Positions 20,214-30,831 of a stretch of 64,000 nucleotides of DNA are shown piece by piece. The DNA lies in NCBI GenBank assembly GCA_033557465.1, contig CM066035.1:910191309-910255308 (forward strand). The letters are read 5' to 3'. The DNA comes from Ichthyophis bannanicus (Eukaryota; Chordata; Amphibia; Gymnophiona; Ichthyophiidae). The notes under the pieces were generated by a model. That model saw only the letters and a list, made by a program, of their open reading frames with translations. It was not told the origin of the DNA and did not search any database. The stretch's first letter is position 1; the number at the start of each line of letters is the position of its first letter. The translations under genes and the position numbers were made by a program.

Positions 20214-22883
20214 GCAGGAAACACAATTTGCTTTAGAATCTCTATGGATTGAAATTCTATGTTAAAAGGGGAAGGTAGTGGCAGTGGGGTTGTACTATTG
20301 ACCATCTGGCCAGAATGAACAAATGGATGATGAAATGCTCAAAGAAATCAGGGAAGCTAACAAAAGTTACAACACAGTAATAATAATGGGTGATTTCAAT
20401 TACCCTGGTATCGACTGGGTCAGTTTCACGGCAGGACATACTAGGGAGATAAAGTTTCTAGAAGAAATAAATGACTGCTTGGAGCAGCTGGTTCATGAAC
20501 CGACCAGAGGGGAAGCCATTTTGGACTTAGTCCTTAGTGGAACACCAGATCTGGTGCAAGAGATAAGGGTGTTGGGGCCACTTGGCAGTAGTGATTATAG
20601 CATGATCACATTTGATTTAATGAATGGAGGAGGGATGGTAAGGAAATCCACAGTACTAACTTTTAACTTTCAAAAGGGAGACTATGATAAAATGAGGAAA
20701 ATAGTTAAGAAAAAAATAAAAGGAGCAGTTGCAAAGGTTAAAGACTTACATCAAGCTTGGGTGTTGAAAAATACTATCTTGGAAGCCCAGAACAGCTATA
20801 TTCCATACTTTAAGAAAAGTGGAAGGAAGTCCAAAAAACTGCCAGGATGGTTTAAAGGTGAGTTCAGAGAGGCTGTTGCCAAAAAAGCATCTTTCAGGAA
20901 ATGGAAAAAAGAGCCAAATGACAAACGGGAACAGCACAAGCACTGGCAAGTTAAATGCAAGGCAGGCAAAGAGAATTTGAGAAGCAACTTGCTGTGGAAG
21001 CAAAAACATAGACTTTCAAGTACATTCATAGCAAAAACCCTGTGAGAGAGTCAGTTGGATCATTAGGTGATAGAGGGATAAAAGGGGGCACTAAGAGGGG
21101 ACAAGGCTATAGCGGAGAGACTTAATGAATTCTTTGCTTCGGTCTTTACTGAGGAAGATGTAGGGATGTTACCCATGGCTGAAGTGGTTTTTAAAGGTGA
21201 TACTACGGATGAATTGAAATAAATATCGATGTACCGGGAATATGTCTTACAACTATTTGATAAACTGAAGAGTAGCAAATCACCTGGACCGGATGGTATA
21301 CATCCAAGGGTGTTGAAAGAACTGAAATATGAGATTGCAGCCCTGCTATTAGTGATCTGTGAACTGTCATTAAAATCATCTGTAATACATTGGCGATCCT
21401 CCAATCTTCAGGTAACGCCAGTTTTTTAAAAAGGGTTCCAGGGATGACCCGGGAAACTAGAGACCGGTGAGCCTGACGTCAGTACCGGGGAAAAATGGTA
21501 GAAACCATCATAAAGAACAAAATTACTCAACATGTTGATAGTCATGGCTTAATGGGAGTCAACCAACATAGCATTAGACAAGGAAGATCTTGTTTTACCA
21601 ATCTGTTATATTTTTTTGAAGGTGTGAATAAACAGGTAGGCAAAGGTGAGTTGGTTGATATATAATATATCTGGACTTTCAGAAAGTCTTTGACAAGGTC
21701 CCTCATGAGAGACTTTTGGCAAAACTAAAAAGTCATGGGATAGGAGGCAGTGTACTATTGTGGATCAGGAACTGGTTAAAAGATAGAAAGCAGAGGGTAG
21801 GGCTAAATGGCCAATTTTCCCAATGGAGAAAGGTGAATAGTGGAGTACCCCAGGGATCTGTGCTAGGTCAGCTGCTTTTTGCCATATTCATAAATGACCT
21901 GGAAAAGGGAATAACGAGTTAGTTTTTGAAATTTTGCAGCTGACACAATTATTCACAGTTAAAACCCAAGAGGATCTTGATAAATTGGAAGACTGGGCAT
22001 CCAAATGGCAGATGAAATTTAATGTGGACAAGTGCAGTTATGCACCTAGGGAAGAATAACCCAAACTGTGGTTACATGATGCAAGGTTCCACATTGGGAA
22101 TCACCACCCAGGAAAAAGATTTAGGCGGCGTCATGGATAACATGTGAAAACCTTCCACCCAGTGTGCACCGGCGGCCAAGAGAGCAAATAGAATGCTAGG
22201 TATCATAAGGAAAGAAATAGAAAATTAAAACAAAGGATATTATAATGCCTCTGTCTCGTTCCATGGTGTGACTTCACCTTGAATATCGTGTGCATTTCTG
22301 GTTGCCATATCTTAAAAAGGATATAGCGTTATTAGAAAAGGTTTAAAGAAGAGCCACCAACAAGGTAAAGGGGATAGAAGGATACACCTATGAAGAGAGG
22401 CTAAAAAAGGTTAGGACTCTTCAACCTGGAAAAGAGAGGGCTGAGGAGAGATATGATAGAAATCTATAAATTAATGAATGGATTGGAACAGTTAAATGTA
22501 GATCGATTTGTTTTACATCATCTGAATATAGAAAGACTGGGGGACATGCAGTGAAGCTACAGGGTAACCTATTTAAGACTAATAAGAGAATTTATTCTTT
22601 TACTCAACGTGTAATCAAACTCTGGAATTTTTTACCAGTAGATGTAGTAAAAGCTGTTAGTGTTGCTGGGTTTAAAAAAGATTTGGACAAGTTCCTGGAG
22701 GAAAGGTCCATAAACCGTTATTAAAAGGGACCCGGGATATCACTGCTTGCCCCAATACAAGCATTGAGGAACCTGTGTCTTTTGGGGAGACTTCTAGGTA
22801 CTTATGACCTAAATTGGCCACTGTTGGAAACAGGATACTGGGCTTGATGGACCTTGGTCTGACCCAGTATGGCAGATCTTATG
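20214..22883 (+). pseudogene. CR1 copy 1, rest of ORF2 and 3' UTR
   Basis: Continues the endonuclease ([11 protein letters not shown] at about 20385; SDYSMI where copy 2 has SDHSMI, so the catalytic His is lost). RT follows with [18 protein letters not shown] and [14 protein letters not shown], where copy 2 has GPLLF. Numerous indels lie between 21050 and 22550. The C-terminal frame matches copy 2 up to [10 protein letters not shown] near 22720. The 3' UTR ends CCCAGTATGGCAGATCTTAT and GTTCTTATG. Confidence 0.8.
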
Positions 22884-24171
22884 TTCTTATGACATTGCCT
22901 CCAAGCTCTCACCTCCAACCATGAGCACTTGCAGAAAATCTCCTTTTGAAGATGTCTTTTTAGGAATTTATCAGAGACATGGCAGCAGAGCTATTGATTA
23001 CGGCTGCATCAGAACCAGAACCAAGGGCAGAAGAGCTGGAAATACTCCAGTTCACTACAGCCCCAAAGGAGGCTGTGATCCTCCTGGTGCAACTCATCCT
23101 TCACTACTTGATTCTCCGTATGTGGGAGACCTCTCTCATGATATCCCCAATTAGCCGCTTGCTTCATACCATGCACAGGGTACCGGAGTGCCCTGATTTT
23201 CAGAAACTACAACTTCCACACCACTCTATGGTGGATGAATCTGCGATGCGTCATATTTAAAAGTGGCAAAAACCACTCTTCCATACCTTGGGAAGAGAGT
23301 CCAAGAATCTCAATTTCTTTGCCTGCTGATCCTTTCAAACGTCATTGCTAGCCAGCAGAATTAACTCTTACGTTCTCTACATGGGAATGTTCCTCAGAAC
23401 TTAATAAGGACTGGGAGGGTTTCCTTTCATTCCGTCCTGAGGAAGAGAGACCTGCTTTTCAAGCTGTATTTGCACACAGCCAAATTGTGTCGAAATTTGT
23501 TAATAGGGCAGCATTCAATGCTTTCAAATCCATATCGGTGCACACCAGTTAGCTTGACTCCAAGCATCAGACCTGGAACAATGGGTCCAGGAAAAGCTTG
23601 GCAATATCTCTTGTAGAAGAGAACCTCTTCGGTAATAACTGGAGGGAGAAGGCTGGGAGCTGGAAACAGATGAGACAACCCTGAAACTGCTCTCCAGAAA
23701 GACTGCTGACCATGCAAAGAAGACAGCAGCTAAAAGGCCCTTCTGACCAAAGAGGAGGAGGTTCTATCCCTCTTATTCTTAGCCGGCTTATCAGTCCCAG
23801 CGGAAACAGGGTCCTAAACAAGCAAAAAAGCCCAGGATAGGTAAGCCACATCCGGGCACCGGCAGCAGCCAGTTTTTGACTCCCACCTAGGGAGCACAGC
23901 CAGTCCATTCCTACACGTTCAGGAACCCACCACTATTCCAGGGAGACTCTTTTTACAGATCAATGGCACTCCATCACCACAGAACAATGGAACCCTATCC
24001 ATAGTTCAGAAGGGTTACCAGCTAAATTTTCAGGAACTTCCCCCTCACGCAACCTCCCCTTGACACTCTGCTCAAGCAGGAGGTAGTCAATCTTCTTTCC
24101 CAAGGAGCCATAGAAGCAGTTCCTCAAAACCAACGTCTAAAAGGCGGCTTCTCCCCCTACTTCCTTATTCC
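22884..24171 (+). pseudogene. Element F, gag C-terminal half and RT start
   Basis: Resumes lineage-1 gag after CR1 copy 1: ETWQQSY-type and EEPRAEELEALQ-like sequence, RMWETSLMISPISRLLHTMHRV and LQLPHHSMVDESAMRHI, closest to element D. The gag ends near 23890 and RT N-terminal sequence follows up to YFLIP at 24171, where an L2 element is inserted. Stops and frameshifts are frequent. The frame continues in phase at 25878 (KTLELNKFL). Confidence 0.7.
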
Positions 24172-24388
24172 ACACTACTAGAACCCTTGTCCACTCCTTG
24201 GTCGCCTCCCGTCTTGACTACTGTAACCTACTCCTTTCTGGTCTCCCTTTGAATCATCTCTCTCCCCTTCAATCTGTTCAACACTCTGCTGCGCGACTGA
24301 TCTTCCGCCAGCTTCGTCATGCCCATATTACTCCTCTTCTCAAGTCATTTCATTGGGTCCCTATCCGTTTCCGCATCCAGTTCAAACT
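24172..24388 (+). mobile_element. L2-type LINE b, 5' piece
   Basis: C-terminal RT sequence [46 protein letters not shown] typical of the L2 clade. It is flanked by the target duplication TATTCC (24166-24171 and 25878-25883). It is interrupted after FRIQFKL at 24388 by another L2-type LINE and resumes at 25416 with LLLTYKCIHIAAPQYLSSL. Confidence 0.8.
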
Positions 24389-25415
24389 GGATTACTGTAA
24401 TGCTATCTACGCCTGCCTCCCCTCCTCCCAGCTTCACCGTCTTCAATTAATCCAAAATACTGCAGGCCTGCCTTATCACCCACTCTCCTGCCCGTGCGCA
24501 TGTCACTCCCAGCCTTCTCGCCTTTCACTGGCTTCCGGTGAAGTTCAGCTTCATGTACAAATTACTCATCCTCACGCACAGAGCCCTCCATTCCGGCACC
24601 CCCCAGTACTTGGCAGACATCATTCATCTCCAACCCTCCCCACGCCGCCTTCGTTCAGCGCACGGTAACCGCCTCTTCCTCCCCTCCCCTTCCTAGGCTC
24701 GTCTGGAACTTACTCGGCATTCCGCTTTCTTCTTTCTTGGCCCTGCTTTGTGGAATTCACTACCTCTTTCTCTCTGTCTTGAACTGTCCCACCCCTGCTT
24801 TAAAGCTCTTCTCAAAACCTATCTTTTCTGTCAAGCCTTTGATCTCTCCCCTCCTGCCGGTGATGCTCTGCTCCCCCTGCCGGTGATGCTCTGCTCCCCC
24901 TGCCGGTGATGCTCTGCTCCCCCTGCCGGTGATGCTCTGCTCCCCCTGCCGGTGATGCTCTGCTCCCCCTGCCGGTGATGCTCTGCTCCCCCTGCCGGTG
25001 ATGCTCTGCTCCCCCTGCCGGTGATGCTCTGCTCCCCCTGCCGGTGATGCTCTGCTCCCCCTGCCGGTGATGCTCTGCTCCCCCTGCCGGTGATGCTCTG
25101 CTCCCCCTGCCGGTGATGCTCTGCTCCCCCTGCCGGTGATGCTCTGCTCCCCCTGCCGGTGATGCTCTGCCCCCCCCAGCCGCGCCCCCCTCAGTCTCCT
25201 TACTTGCCCCCTCCCTTGTGTTTCTCCCGTCTAATGTCGTCTTTTCCTTTGGACCACCTTTGTTTTCTATCTTTTATCTGTCCCTCTCTGTCCTGTTATT
25301 ATTGGCGTTCTTTTCTGACTTTGTTTTTTCGGTAGCCATTGCTTTTTTGTATTGTATACCGCCCTGACGCCTTGGCTTGGGCGGTTTATCAAATCATGCG
25401 AATAAAGATAAAGAT
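24389..25415 (+). mobile_element. L2-type LINE a, nested in L2 b
   Basis: 5'-truncated element starting in the RT C-terminus ([23 protein letters not shown]), with frameshifted FHWLPV-type and [13 protein letters not shown] sequence. A 14-copy 23-bp array follows, then a 3' tail GCGGTTTATCAAATCATGCG ending in AATAAAGATAAAGATAA. Its 3' end differs from that of L2 b, so these are separate families. Confidence 0.75.
24854..25172 (+). repeat. 23-bp tandem array, 14 copies
   Basis: The unit CCGGTGATGCTCTGCTCCCCCTG-type repeats with exact 23-bp steps from 24857 to 25156, with no visible divergence between units until the last one. It lies between the RT C-terminus and the 3' UTR of L2 a. The near identity points to recent expansion. 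Confidence 0.95.
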
Positions 25416-25877
25416 AACTTCTCCTGCTGACCTATAAATGCATTCATATTGCGGCTCCTCAGTACCTTTCTTCTCTTCTCTCTCCTTACAATCCCCCCCC
25501 CCCCCCGGGAACTCCGCTCTTCTAGCAAACTACTTCTGTCTGTACCCTTCTCTTCTACTGCTAACTCCAGACTTTGCTCCTTTCACCTTGCTGCACCTTA
25601 CGCCTGGAACAAACTACCTGTGTCTGTACGCCAGGCACCCTCTCTGACCCTCTTCAAATCCAGGTTGAAAACTCACCTCTTCACTGCTGCTTTTGGATCT
25701 TGACTCACCTGAGCTCCTTTCTTTCCCCTTTTCTTCACCCTAGTTCTATCCCTGCTTTCACCTTCTATGTTTTGTCTTGATTGGATTGTAAATTCTGATG
25801 GACAGGGACTGTCTCTTACATGTCTGTGCAGCGCTGCATACGACTGGTAGCGCTTTACAAATGCTCAGTAGTAGTAG
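25416..25877 (+). mobile_element. L2-type LINE b, 3' piece
   Basis: Continues L2 b (LLLTYKCIH), includes a 17-base C run near 25492-25508, the terminal RT motif AWNKLPVSVRQAPSLTLFKS and a 3' end TGGACAGGGACTGTCTCTTA, GCGCTTTACAAATGCTCAGT and (AGT)n, typical of L2. Ends at the target duplication. Confidence 0.85.
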
Positions 25878-26007
25878 TATTCCAAAGACCTTGGAGCTAA
25901 ACAAGTTCCTCATCAAGGAGAAATTCAAAATGATCTCTCTGGGAACCTTTCTTCCCTATCTACAAAAATACAACTGGCTCTGTTCCTTAGACCTGAGAGG
26001 CCTACAC
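25878..26007 (+). pseudogene. Element F, RT fragment
   Basis: 130 bp of lineage-1 RT: NKFLIKEKFKMISLGTFLPY and NWLCSLDLR. It continues in frame from 24171 across the L2 insertion (with a small internal loss of the RPILDL block) and is broken at TACAC (26003-26007) by CR1 copy 2. It resumes at 30832. Confidence 0.8.
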
Positions 26008-26146
26008 GGACTGGAAAGGGGGGCTGTTACTTCTGGAGAGAAATCTGAAATTGTGAGTATATACTTCTGGGAATTTTTCTGAAAGGAATTGTTTTTCTTT
26101 TAAAGCTAATTAATCTGTGAACCCACTATTTTTTTTGTTAAATCAG

Positions 26147-26400
26147 TCAGGGCCTAGTAGCAACAGTTTAAGATTCAATTTAAAAACACAGAAGAGAACT
26201 TTCTGGTTACCTTTCATACCCAGTAGACAGCTGTAGTTTAAATTTCATAGTCACTCAGGGCCTAGCATCAGCAAAGTACTTTTAGTTTCAAATTAAAACA
26301 CAGAAGAGAGCTTTCTGGTTAAATTTAGAATCCAGCAGAGAGCTTGTAGTTTAAATTTCATAATAGGTTAGAGCCTAGTAGCAGCAAAGAGCTATAATTT
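26147..26400 (+). repeat. ~110-bp tandem repeats in the CR1 5' UTR
   Basis: Units begin at 26147, 26255 and 26368 (the last partial) with TCAGGGCCTAG or TTAGAGCCTAG. Each full unit also contains AACACAGAAGAGA, CTTTCTGGTTA and GTAGTTTAAATTTCATA. Divergence between units is moderate. A promoter role, as for L1 monomers, is possible but unproven. Confidence 0.75.
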
Positions 26401-26739
26401 AAATCAAATCAGAATATAGTTTTCCTCAGCAGCACAGGACAAGGTACTGTGTAGCAGCCCTTTTTTAATAAGTGTTATATCCCTCCCTCCCTCCCCACAC
26501 CCACCCTCCCCTGGGAAAATCACAGCTTTATAGGTACTTGCACAACTTAAAAGACAGGAGGTGCTCTCAGGTGAAGCTCATTACCCAAATCAGTCATACA
26601 CCAAGGACCTGAGATTAATTAAGCTTCAGGTGAACAAGGTATATTAAACTTCTTAGGTACAGTTTTAGTGGTATAAATATCCATTGCACCCTTTAGTACA
26701 TATAGAACTTAAAGATCTAAACACAAACTTAAAACTAAG

Positions 26740-27661
26740 ATGCAGACAGCAGTCCAGCAGCGGGATGTGGGCTTTCCAGTCTTTTGCATTGAGTGTCACA
26801 TGTATGATTTTCTCCCAGCTGGTGAGAGGTCTTACGTGTGCACTAGGTGCAAGGAGCTCTCTGCTCTCAGGGAACAAGTCCGTTCTCTAGAGGCTAGAGT
26901 AGCAGACTTGGAAAACATAAGACAGACAGAGAGGTACATAGACGAGACCTACAGGGATATAGTCCTGAAGTCCCACCTCCAGTCTGGCAGCATCCCTGTT
27001 GCCATGGAGGAGAGAGGTCACGTGACAGGAGAGCATCACCCTGGTGTGGCAGGAAGTGATCCTGTAACTAGGACCTGTCCTCCAGGTGATGTAAACCCCT
27101 CTCGCACCGAGGAGGTTTCTCCAGGGCCAAGTGCCCATGCGGGAAGGGTTAGGACAGCAGTTATAGTTGGTGATTCGATCATTAGGCATGTAGATAGCTG
27201 GGTGGCTGGTGGACGTGAGGATCGCCTGGTAACATGCCTGCCTGGTGCGAAGGTAGCGGACCTCACACGCCACCTAGATAAGGTCTTAGATAGTGCTGGG
27301 GAGGAGTCTGCTGTCTTGGTACATGTTGGTACCAATGACATAGGAAAATGTGGTAGGGAGGTTCTGGAAGCTAAATTTAGGCTTTTAGGTAGGAAGTTGA
27401 AATCCAGAACTTCCAGGGTAGCATTCTCCGAAATGCTTCCCGTTCCACGCGCAGGACCCAATAGGCAGGCAGAGCTCCGGAGTCTCAATGCGTGGATGAG
27501 ACAATGGTGCAGAGATGAGGGGTTCGGATTTGTTAGGAACTGGGGAACATTCTGGGGAAAGGAAGGGGCTCTTCCGAAGGGATGGGCTTCACCTTAACCG
27601 GGATGGAACCAGGCTGCTGGCATTAACCTTTAAAAAGGAGATAGAGCAGCTTTTAAACTAG
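26740..27661 (+). pseudogene. CR1 copy 2 ORF1, one frameshift near the end
   Basis: The protein starts with CIECHMYDF and SYVCTRCKELSAL (zinc-finger-like cysteines), then the coiled-coil-like REQVRSLEARVADLENIRQT. A SGNH/GDSL-esterase-like domain follows, with VIVGDSIIRHV (block I, Gly-Asp-Ser) and VHVGTNDIGK (block III, Gly-x-x-Asn-Asp). The catalytic D-x-x-H block (RDGLHLNRDG) is at about 27585 but in another frame because of a change near 27565, so the open frame stops at 27597. CR1 ORF1 proteins of this type bind RNA and help reverse transcription. Confidence 0.82.
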
Positions 27662-27696
27662 ATATTAGGGGAAAGCCGACAGTCGCCCAAGAGCGC

Positions 27697-30657
27697 ATGG
27701 TTCGGAAGAATGTATCCTTGAAGGATACTACAAAAAGCAGAGAGGTTCCAAAAAAGAGTAAAGTAGCCCAAATGCCCTCGAGTATGGAGCAGACAGAACT
27801 TAAAGATCCCAAATTACCCATGTCTACCAATAGCCAAATTAATATGAATAAAATACAGTCTCTAAAATGCTTGTATGCAAATGCTAGAAGTCTACAAAAC
27901 AAGATGGGAGAGTTAGAATATATAGCACTAAACGAGAGGTTAGATATGATTGGAATATCAGAGACATGGTGGAAGGAGGACAACCAGTGGGACACTGTGA
28001 TACCTGGGTACAAACTATATCGAAATGATAGAGCTGATCAAATTGGTGGAGGGGTTGCGCTCTATGTTAGAGAGGGCATTGAGTCAGAAAGGATTAAAGT
28101 TTTGCAAGAAACAAAATTTGCTGTAGAATCTCTATGGATTGAAATTCCATGTAAAAAGGGGAAGGCGATGGCAGTGGGGGTGTACTATCGTCCGCCTGGC
28201 CAGAATGAACAAATGGATGATGAAATGCTCAAAGAAATCAAGGAAGCTAGCAAATGTTACAGTGCAGTAATAATAATGGGTGATTTCAATTACCCCGGCA
28301 TCGACTGGGTCAGTGTCACAACAGGACATGCTAGGGAGATAAAGTTCCTAGATGAAATAAATGACTGCTTCTTGGAGCAGCTGGTTCATGAACCGACCAG
28401 AGGGGAAGCAATATTAGACCTAGTCCTTAGTGGAACACCAGATGTAGTGCAAGAGATAAGGGTGTTGGGGCCACTTGGCAATAGTGATCATAGCATGATC
28501 GCCTTTGATTTAATTAGTGGAGGAGGGATAGTAAGGAAATCCACAGTACTACCCCTTAACTTTCGAAAGGGAGACTATGATAGAATGAGGAAAACAGTTA
28601 AGAAAAAACTAAAAGGAGCAGTTGCAAAGGTTAAAGACGTACATCAAGCTTGGGTGTTGTTGAAAAATACTATCTTGGAAGCCCAGACCAGCTGTATTCC
28701 ACGCTTTAAGAAAAGTGGAAGGAAGTCCAAAAAATTGCCAGCATGGTTTAAAGCTGAGGTCAGAGAGGCTGTTGCCAAAAAAGCATCTTTCAAGAAATGG
28801 AAAAAAGAGCCAAATGATGAAACATGGAAACAGCACAAGCACTGGCAAGTCAAATGCAAGGCATTGATAAGGCAGGCAAAGAGAGAATTTGAGAAGAAGC
28901 TTGCTGCGGAAGCAAAAACGCGAAATAAAGACCTTTTCAAGTACATTCGTAGCAAAAAACCCGTGAGAGAGTCAGTTGGTCCATTAGATGATAAAGGGGT
29001 TAAAGGAGCACTAAGAGGCGACAAGGCGATAGCGGAGAGACTGAATGAATTCTTTGCTTCGGTCTTTACTGAGGAAGATGTAGGGATGTTACCCACGACT
29101 GAAGTGGTATTTAAAGGTGTGGAAGAATTGAAGGAAATATCGATACATCGGGAAGATGTCCTACAACTATTAGATAAATTGAAGAGTAGCAAATCACCTG
29201 GGCCGGATGGTATACATCCAAGGGTGTTGAAAGAACTGAAATTTGAGATTGCAGACCTGCTATCAGTAATCTGTGAACTATCATTAAAATCATCTCTAAT
29301 ACCTGAGGATTGGAGGATCGCCAATGTAACACCAATTTTTAAAAAGGGTTCGAGGGGTGATCCGGGAAACTACAGACCGGTGAGCCTGACATCAGTACCG
29401 GGAAAAATGGTAGAAACCATCATAAAGAATAAAATTACTCAGCATATAGATAGTCATGACCTAATGGGAGACAGCCAACATGGCTTTAGACAAGGAAGAT
29501 CTTGTCTTACTAATCTGTTATGTTTTTTTGAAGGAGTGAATAAACAGGTGGACAAAGGTGAGTCGGTTGATATTGTGTATCTGGACTTTCAGAAAGCCTT
29601 TGACAAGGTCCCTCATGAGAGACTTTTGGCAAAACTAAAGAGTCATGGGATAGGAGGCAGTGTACTACTGTGGATCAGGAACTGGTTAAAAGATAGAAAG
29701 CAGAGGGTAGGGCTAAATGGCCAATTTTCCCAATGGAGAAAGGTGAATAGTGGTGTACCCCAGGGATCTGTGCTAGGTCCGCTGCTTTTTGACATATTCA
29801 TAAATGACCTGGAAAGTGGAATAACGAGTGAGGTTATCAAATTTGCTGATGACACAAAACTATTTAAAGTTGTTAAAACCTAGGAGGATTGTGGAAAATT
29901 GCAAGAGGATCTTGATAAATTGGAAGACTGGGCATCAAAATGGCAGATGAAATTTAATGTGGAGAAGTGCAAGGTTATGCACCTAGGGAAGAACAACCCA
30001 AACTATGGTTACACGATGCAAGGTTCCACATTAGGAACCACCACCCAAGAAAAAGATTTAGGCGTCCTTGTGGATACCATGTTAAAACCCTCGGCCCAGT
30101 GTGCAGCGGCGGCCAAGAGAGCAAATAGAATGCTAGGTATGATAAGGAAAGGAATGGAAAATAAAACAAAAGATATTATAATGCCTCTATATCGTTCCAT
30201 GGTGAGACCGCACCTTGAATATTGTGTGCAATTCTGGTCGCCATATCTTAAAAAGGATATAGCAATTTTAGAAAAGGTTCAGAGAAGAGCCACCAAAATG
30301 GTAAAGGGGATGGAAGGCTACTCCTATGAAGAAAGGCTAAAAAGGTTGGGGCTCTTTAACCTGGAAAAGAGACGGCTGAGGGGAGATATGATAGAAGTCT
30401 ATAAATTAATGAACGGAGTGGAACGGGTAAACGTAGATCGATTGTTTACCTTATCAGAATATAGAAAGACTAGGGGACATGCAATGAAGCTACAGGGTAA
30501 ACTATTTAAGACTAATAAAAGAAAATATTTTTTCACTCAACGTGTAATCAAACTCTGGAATTTGTTACCGGAGGATGTAGTAAAGGCTGTTAGTGTAGCT
30601 GGGTTTAAAAAAGGTTTGGACAAGTTCCTGGAGGAAAGGTCCATAAACCATTATTAA
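27697..30657 (+). pseudogene. CR1 copy 2 ORF2 (endonuclease-RT), single in-frame TAG
   Basis: 987 codons in one frame, interrupted only by TAG at 29881-29883. The APE endonuclease spans about residues 40-290 with [29 protein letters not shown] and LGNSDHSMI. The RT follows with [60 protein letters not shown] and KFADDTKLF. The C-terminal domain after the stop has [34 protein letters not shown] and [15 protein letters not shown]. The stop lies where copy 1 has CAA, so it is probably a point change. ATG 27697 is used because it precedes the endonuclease by a plausible distance. Confidence 0.9.
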
Positions 30658-30831
30658 GAAGGGACCCAGGATATCAATGCTTGAACCAATACAAGCATTG
30701 TGGAACCTGTGTCCCTTGGGGAAACTGCTAGGTACGTATGACCTAGATTGGCCACTGTTGGAAACAGAATACTGGGCTTGATGGACCTTGGTCTGACCCA
30801 GTATGGCATATCTTATGTTCTTATGTTCTTA

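Larger units (their letters stand above)
26008..30831 (+). mobile_element. CR1 copy 2, near full length
   Basis: A 4.8-kb CR1 with a long 5' UTR, ORF1, ORF2 and a 3' UTR ending in TTATGTTC-type octamers. It is flanked by the short duplication TACAC (26003-26007 and 30832-30836) within the RT of element F. It has the fewest defects of the large LINEs here: one frameshift in ORF1 and one in-frame stop in ORF2. CR1 copy 1 is an older relative. Confidence 0.88.

Noticed and set aside
24854..25172. Regularly spaced repeats that might suggest a CRISPR array
   Set aside because: Units are directly contiguous 23-mers without spacers, within an L2 LINE in a vertebrate genome.
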